DNA of 64,000 nucleotides, from NCBI RefSeq assembly GCF_001663775.1, contig NZ_KV467169.1, positions 130,343 through 194,342 of the forward strand. Reading direction: 5' to 3'. Shown in pieces: positions 60,853-64,000 of the stretch; positions within the stretch are counted from its first letter, which is position 1, and each line of letters begins with the position of its first letter. Below the pieces are notes generated by a model. It was not told the DNA's origin. It made no database searches and saw only the letters and a program-made list of their open reading frames with translations. This DNA is from Arthrobacter sp. B6. GTDB taxonomy: Bacteria; Actinomycetota; Actinomycetes; Actinomycetales; Micrococcaceae. A program made the translations under genes and the position numbers.

Positions 60853-62519
60853 GCGCAGCGGCCTACGTTGGCTTCGCACCAGGTGTTGTACTGGTCCACG
60901 TAGGTGTTGTGCTCAGCCAAGGTCTTGGAGAACTTGGTCTCCTTGGTGTCCAGGTTGATGGTCACCCAGTACAGGTAGTCGTTGGTCTTGGGCTTGGCGG
61001 CAGCATCAATGGCTGTCTTTCCGGGCGAACCTATGGGTCCCGGTGGCAGGCCGGGATTGGCATAGGTGTTGTACGGGTTGGATTTGTCCTGGCGTTGTTC
61101 GTCCGTGAAGTTGTAACTCTTGGTGCCCAAACCGTAGGTCACCGCCGAGTCCACCTGCAGGTATCCGTTGGTCTGGTCATTGGGCTTGAGCCTGTTGTAA
61201 ATGGCCCCGGCCACGTCCCCGTACTCTGCCTGGCCGCCTTCAGCCTGGACAATGCTGGCGACGATCACGGCTTCGTATTGCTTGGCAGGATCGGTAATCC
61301 CCTGCGACACGAGTTCATCCACGGTGACCTTTACCAGGGACTTCAGGATTTCCTTCGCCGGAGTGCCCAGCTCGAAGCGGTATTCCCCCGGAGCCAGGAA
61401 GCCCTCAAGGTTCTTGGCGTTGGCCGGCAGGCCAAAATCCGCCGGAGTGTTGCTCAGTGCCGTCAGCTGGTCCAAGGGCACTCCGGATCCTTCGGAGATG
61501 GCCTGCAGCGATTCCCCGATCCTCAGGCCGGCACTCAAGGCAAAGTAGATGACCTTGCTCTTGTCCTTGCCCAGGAGGACATTCACGGCATCCGCGTTCT
61601 TCATTTCCATTTTGAACGTGTAGTCGCCGGGCGACAGGACGCCGCCTGACGCGGCGAACGCCTGCAGGAACGTATCAGCGTTGGCGACCACTTTTTCGTT
61701 CTCCAGCTTGGACGCCATTGACCGGGTACCTTCGCCGGGCTCAACCGACACCTGGACTTCGCCGGTGCCGGGGCCAGGGAAATCGCTGGGTTTGTCGTTC
61801 CCGAGCAGCGGCTTGAGGAACTGGGCCCCAACGGCGACGGCGGTGACGAACACAGCCAGTGTCACGAAGAGCGCGAGGAGTCGGCGCCGGCGGCGCACTT
61901 TCTTGGAGGGCCGCGGCACTACGGTGACCGCAGAGGCGCCACCGAGTACGCCGGCGTCGTGGTGGTCATCCGGATGGTAGTCCCCGTCATGGTGGGCGTT
62001 GCCATAATGCGCAGTGTCGTAGTGGCCTTCGTCGTAGTGCCCGCCATCATGGGCGGCACCGTGGTGCGCGTCGTCATGGGCACCATCGTGGTGCGCGTCA
62101 TGATGGGCAACATCGTGGTGAGCATCGTCGTGGTGGTCGCTGTAGTGCTGCTCTTCCGCGTGATGGACGTCATCATAGACGTGGTCCTGTCCGTCCCGGA
62201 CTCCGTCGCCGGCCGGGATCTCCTCGTGCTGCCCAACCGCCGGCGGTGCGGAGCCAACCTGCTGGATGGCTGGCGGGGCATCCGGCACGGCGGGGACCAC
62301 CGGAGGGGCTGCGGGCTCGGGAGGAGCGGTAGCGGCGGCCTTGTGCCCATTGCCCTCGTCCAGGTGGTCGAACCCGGTTTCGTAGGCCTGCTCGGGAACA
62401 ACATCGTTGCTTTCGGTGTGCAGGGACTTCTCCAGTGCGCGGAGTTCCTTGCGGGTCAGCTGCCTGGCCCCGCCGCCGCTGGTGGTGCCGGACGTGTCAT
62501 CAATGTTGGCCGGGCTCAC
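60849..62519 (-). CDS. mltG: Endolytic murein transglycosylase MltG with a His-rich N-terminal region
   Basis: YceG-like lytic transglycosylase that cuts nascent glycan strands and can set their length. 556 residues: a cytoplasmic N-terminus of about 210 residues, a membrane segment (about 213-235) and an extracellular YceG domain with catalytic Glu in ASIVQAEGGQAEYGD. The N-terminus is unusually long. Residues 113-187 contain 24 His with many Asp, as repeating HHD/AHHD units (bases 61959-62183), preceded by a Pro/Ala-rich stretch. GTG start overlapping the ruvX stop by four bases. A His-rich stretch is not part of the family core. Confidence 0.92.
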   Translation of the reverse strand: MSPANIDDTSGTTSGGGARQLTRKELRALEKSLHTESNDVVPEQAYETGFDHLDEGNGHKAAATAPPEPAAPPVVPAVPDAPPAIQQVGSAPPAVGQHEEIPAGDGVRDGQDHVYDDVHHAEEQHYSDHHDDAHHDVAHHDAHHDGAHDDAHHGAAHDGGHYDEGHYDTAHYGNAHHDGDYHPDDHHDAGVLGGASAVTVVPRPSKKVRRRRRLLALFVTLAVFVTAVAVGAQFLKPLLGNDKPSDFPGPGTGEVQVSVEPGEGTRSMASKLENEKVVANADTFLQAFAASGGVLSPGDYTFKMEMKNADAVNVLLGKDKSKVIYFALSAGLRIGESLQAISEGSGVPLDQLTALSNTPADFGLPANAKNLEGFLAPGEYRFELGTPAKEILKSLVKVTVDELVSQGITDPAKQYEAVIVASIVQAEGGQAEYGDVAGAIYNRLKPNDQTNGYLQVDSAVTYGLGTKSYNFTDEQRQDKSNPYNTYANPGLPPGPIGSPGKTAIDAAAKPKTNDYLYWVTINLDTKETKFSKTLAEHNTYVDQYNTWCEANVGRCA

Positions 62520-63115
62520 TGTAGCCTTCCGTTATCTGAAGATCGAGTTTTGTCCCCCGGGGAAGCGGGCGCGGGCATTCCCGCTTCACTGTCCCCGGAT
62601 AGCCCCGGACGGGCCGGCGCGGTCACGCGCCTTCCAACGTCCGTTCCCCTGGCTTTTTGCATGTCGATGGCGTGCTGGAGTATTCCTGCCGCCGCAACCT
62701 GATCCACCACTTTACGGTGGTTGCGGCTGCTCATGCCAGCTTCGTGCAGGTTGCGGTGGGCCGAGACGCTGCTGAGGCGTTCGTCGACGAGGCACACCGG
62801 GACGTCCAGGTCACGGCCTTCCAGTTCGCCGGCCAGCAGCTCCGCGTAGTCCGTCGCCATCCGGGCGGAAGCGTGTTCCTCCCCCTTCATGGTGCGTGGA
62901 AGCCCCACGATGACCTGGACCGCCCCGAGTTCCTGGACGAGCGCCGCAATGACGCGGACATCCGAATTCTTCTTGGGGTTGCGGTCCAACGTCTTGTACG
63001 GCGTCGCGAGGATGCCGTCGCGGTCACAGAGGGCAACGCCCACCCGGACGGTTCCGACGTCCACCCCCAGTTTGATGCCCTGGGGGTAGGCTCCGGCTGC
63101 TGCAGGACTGGTCAT
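62516..63115 (-). CDS. ruvX: Putative pre-16S rRNA nuclease / Holliday junction resolvase-like YqgF
   Basis: RNase H-fold protein of 199 residues with GVDVGTVRVGVALCD at the N-terminus and the conserved VDERLSSVSA. E. coli YqgF processes the 5' end of 16S rRNA; the resolvase role is doubtful. The ATG at 63115 lies seven bases after alaS. The C-terminal ~40 residues (Ala/Pro/Ser-rich) go beyond the family core. Confidence 0.92.
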   Translation of the reverse strand: MTSPAAAGAYPQGIKLGVDVGTVRVGVALCDRDGILATPYKTLDRNPKKNSDVRVIAALVQELGAVQVIVGLPRTMKGEEHASARMATDYAELLAGELEGRDLDVPVCLVDERLSSVSAHRNLHEAGMSSRNHRKVVDQVAAAGILQHAIDMQKARGTDVGRRVTAPARPGLSGDSEAGMPAPASPGDKTRSSDNGRLQ

Positions 63116-63122
63116 GGAATGC

Positions 63123-64000
63123 TTATCGCCGGGAAATCGCGTCCACAACGGCGGCCAGCGCCGGTGCGACCTTGTTGGCATCCGTTCCGCCGCCCTGCGC
63201 CACATCGTCCTTGCCGCCGCCGCCTCCGCCCAGGATCCCGGCAGCAAGACGGACCAGTGCCCCCGCCTTGACGCCTGCCGCCCGGGCAGCCTCGTTGGTG
63301 GCCACCAGGATCACGGGCCGGTCGTTGCTGACGCCTGCAACAGCAACGGTGGACGCGGCAGAACCGAGCCGGTTCCGAAGGTCCAGGGCAAGGCCGCGGA
63401 GGTCGTCCGCACCGCTGACCTGCCCGGCATCGTGGGCGATGACGCTGACTCCGGCGGCATCCCTGGCCGTGCCTGCGAGCTGGCCTGCGGCGGCCGCCAG
63501 CTGTTCCTTGCGGAGCCGTTCCAGTTCCTTTTCGGCAGACTTGAGCTTCGCGAGGGTCACGGCAATCCGGTCAGCCAGCTGGCCGGAAGGCACCTTCAGC
63601 ATCTCGGTAAGTTCCGTTACCAGCGCGCGCTCTGCGGCGAGGTGGCGGAAGGCATCCATGCCCACAAAAGCCTCAACGCGGCGGTTTCCTGAACCAACGG
63701 ACTGCTCCCCCAGCAGCGACAGGCTGCCGATCAGGGACGTGTTGGAAACATGCGTGCCGCCGCACAGTTCACGGGACCACTCGCCGTCGATCTCCACAAC
63801 GCGGACTTCACTGCCGTAATTTTCGCCGAAGAGCGCCATGGCGCCCAGCGCCTTGGCCTCCGCGAGGCCCATGACCTTCGTGTCCACCCTGAAGTTGTTG
63901 CGGATGGCCAGGTTTGAGACTTCCTCGATTTCGGAACGTGTGGCAGTGCTGAGGCCCTCACCCCAGGCGAAGTCAAAGCGCAGGTAGCCCGCCTTGTTGT
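63123..64000 (-). CDS. alaS: Alanine--tRNA ligase, C-terminal part (cut by the window edge)
   Basis: About 292 codons of the 3' end, with the frame still open at the right edge. It begins in the editing-domain region (NKAGYLRFDFAW), contains the editing zinc-site motif CGGTHVSNT (Cys and His of the C-x3-H pair) and the C-terminal DHHA1/C-Ala domain with GGGGKDDVAQGGG, which binds tRNA. The catalytic domain lies outside the window. First visible gene of the alaS-ruvX-mltG-aroE-aroC-aroK-aroB run. Confidence 0.95.
   Translation of the reverse strand, partial: NKAGYLRFDFAWGEGLSTATRSEIEEVSNLAIRNNFRVDTKVMGLAEAKALGAMALFGENYGSEVRVVEIDGEWSRELCGGTHVSNTSLIGSLSLLGEQSVGSGNRRVEAFVGMDAFRHLAAERALVTELTEMLKVPSGQLADRIAVTLAKLKSAEKELERLRKEQLAAAAGQLAGTARDAAGVSVIAHDAGQVSGADDLRGLALDLRNRLGSAASTVAVAGVSNDRPVILVATNEAARAAGVKAGALVRLAAGILGGGGGGKDDVAQGGGTDANKVAPALAAVVDAISRR

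Noticed and set aside
61959..62183. Short-period DNA repeat that looks like a minisatellite or CRISPR-like array
   Set aside because: The period is a few bases and follows the mltG reading frame; it lacks the repeat-spacer structure of CRISPR and is explained by His-rich coding.
61959..62702. Long plus-strand open frame rich in Val and Met opposite the mltG N-terminus
   Set aside because: It is the antisense of the His/Asp codons of mltG (CAT and GAT read as ATG and ATC); no ribosome binding site and no family resemblance.

Overview
This is a 64 kb, high-GC, gene-dense stretch of chromosome from an actinobacterium, most likely a Micrococcaceae member of the Arthrobacter/Pseudarthrobacter type. 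Pointers to this are the many GTG and TTG starts, an actinobacterial-type integration host factor (mihF), a PriA without helicase motifs, an hrcA-dnaJ2-rsmE-phoH-ybeY-CBS-era cluster, and a pyrR-pyrB-pyrC-(PH-like protein)-carA-carB-pyrF-mihF-gmk-rpoZ-coaBC-metK-priA order familiar from Mycobacterium and relatives. I found no tRNA or rRNA genes, prophage or CRISPR array. Both window edges cut functional units: an intrinsic terminator of an upstream plus-strand gene at the left edge, and the 3' part of alaS at the right edge.

Layout. 0-11.5 kb: an LCP cell-wall ligase, then (minus strand) era, a CBS/CNNM membrane protein, ybeY and phoH; a plus-strand GerMN/Gmad2 lipoprotein; rsmE, dnaJ and hrcA with a CIRCE operator; DUF3097 and DUF4870 genes. 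11.5-13.3 kb: a complete IS1182-family insertion sequence between two convergent genes. 13.4-23.4 kb: hemW, lepA, an orphan PemK/MazF-like gene, rpsT, holA, comEC, comEA and degV. Between comEA and degV lie a frameshifted PLDc_N-type small membrane protein gene and a displaced copy of the degV 3' end. 23.4-29.3 kb: leuS with a leucine-rich leader peptide and attenuator, a divergent PEP-synthase/Rph-like phosphotransferase, and a lipoprotein. 29.5-37.7 kb: glycerol catabolism (glpD-glpF-glpK) with a divergent SorC-family regulator, then an aldo/keto reductase, an alpha/beta hydrolase and a glycosyltransferase. 37.7-53.1 kb: priA, metK, coaBC, rpoZ, gmk, mihF and the pyrimidine operon. 53.3-55.4 kb: a PrsW-like protease and an SDR-like protein. 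55.4-64 kb: a tightly packed minus-strand run alaS-ruvX-mltG-aroE-aroC-aroK-aroB-TPR protein-efp-nusB.

How it works together. The pyr genes form one translationally coupled unit whose first gene, pyrR, carries a PyrR-binding hairpin immediately before its ribosome binding site. leuS has classical attenuation signals (peptide MRAILLLS, then a terminator hairpin). The heat-shock genes are under CIRCE/HrcA. The glp genes form a complete glycerol uptake and oxidation route. The aro genes supply four steps of the shikimate pathway to chorismate. Most of the window is core genome; the accessory or unusual parts are the IS element, the degV-comEA intergenic scar, the PEP-dependent phosphotransferase, the orphan toxin-like gene and the histidine-rich segment of MltG.
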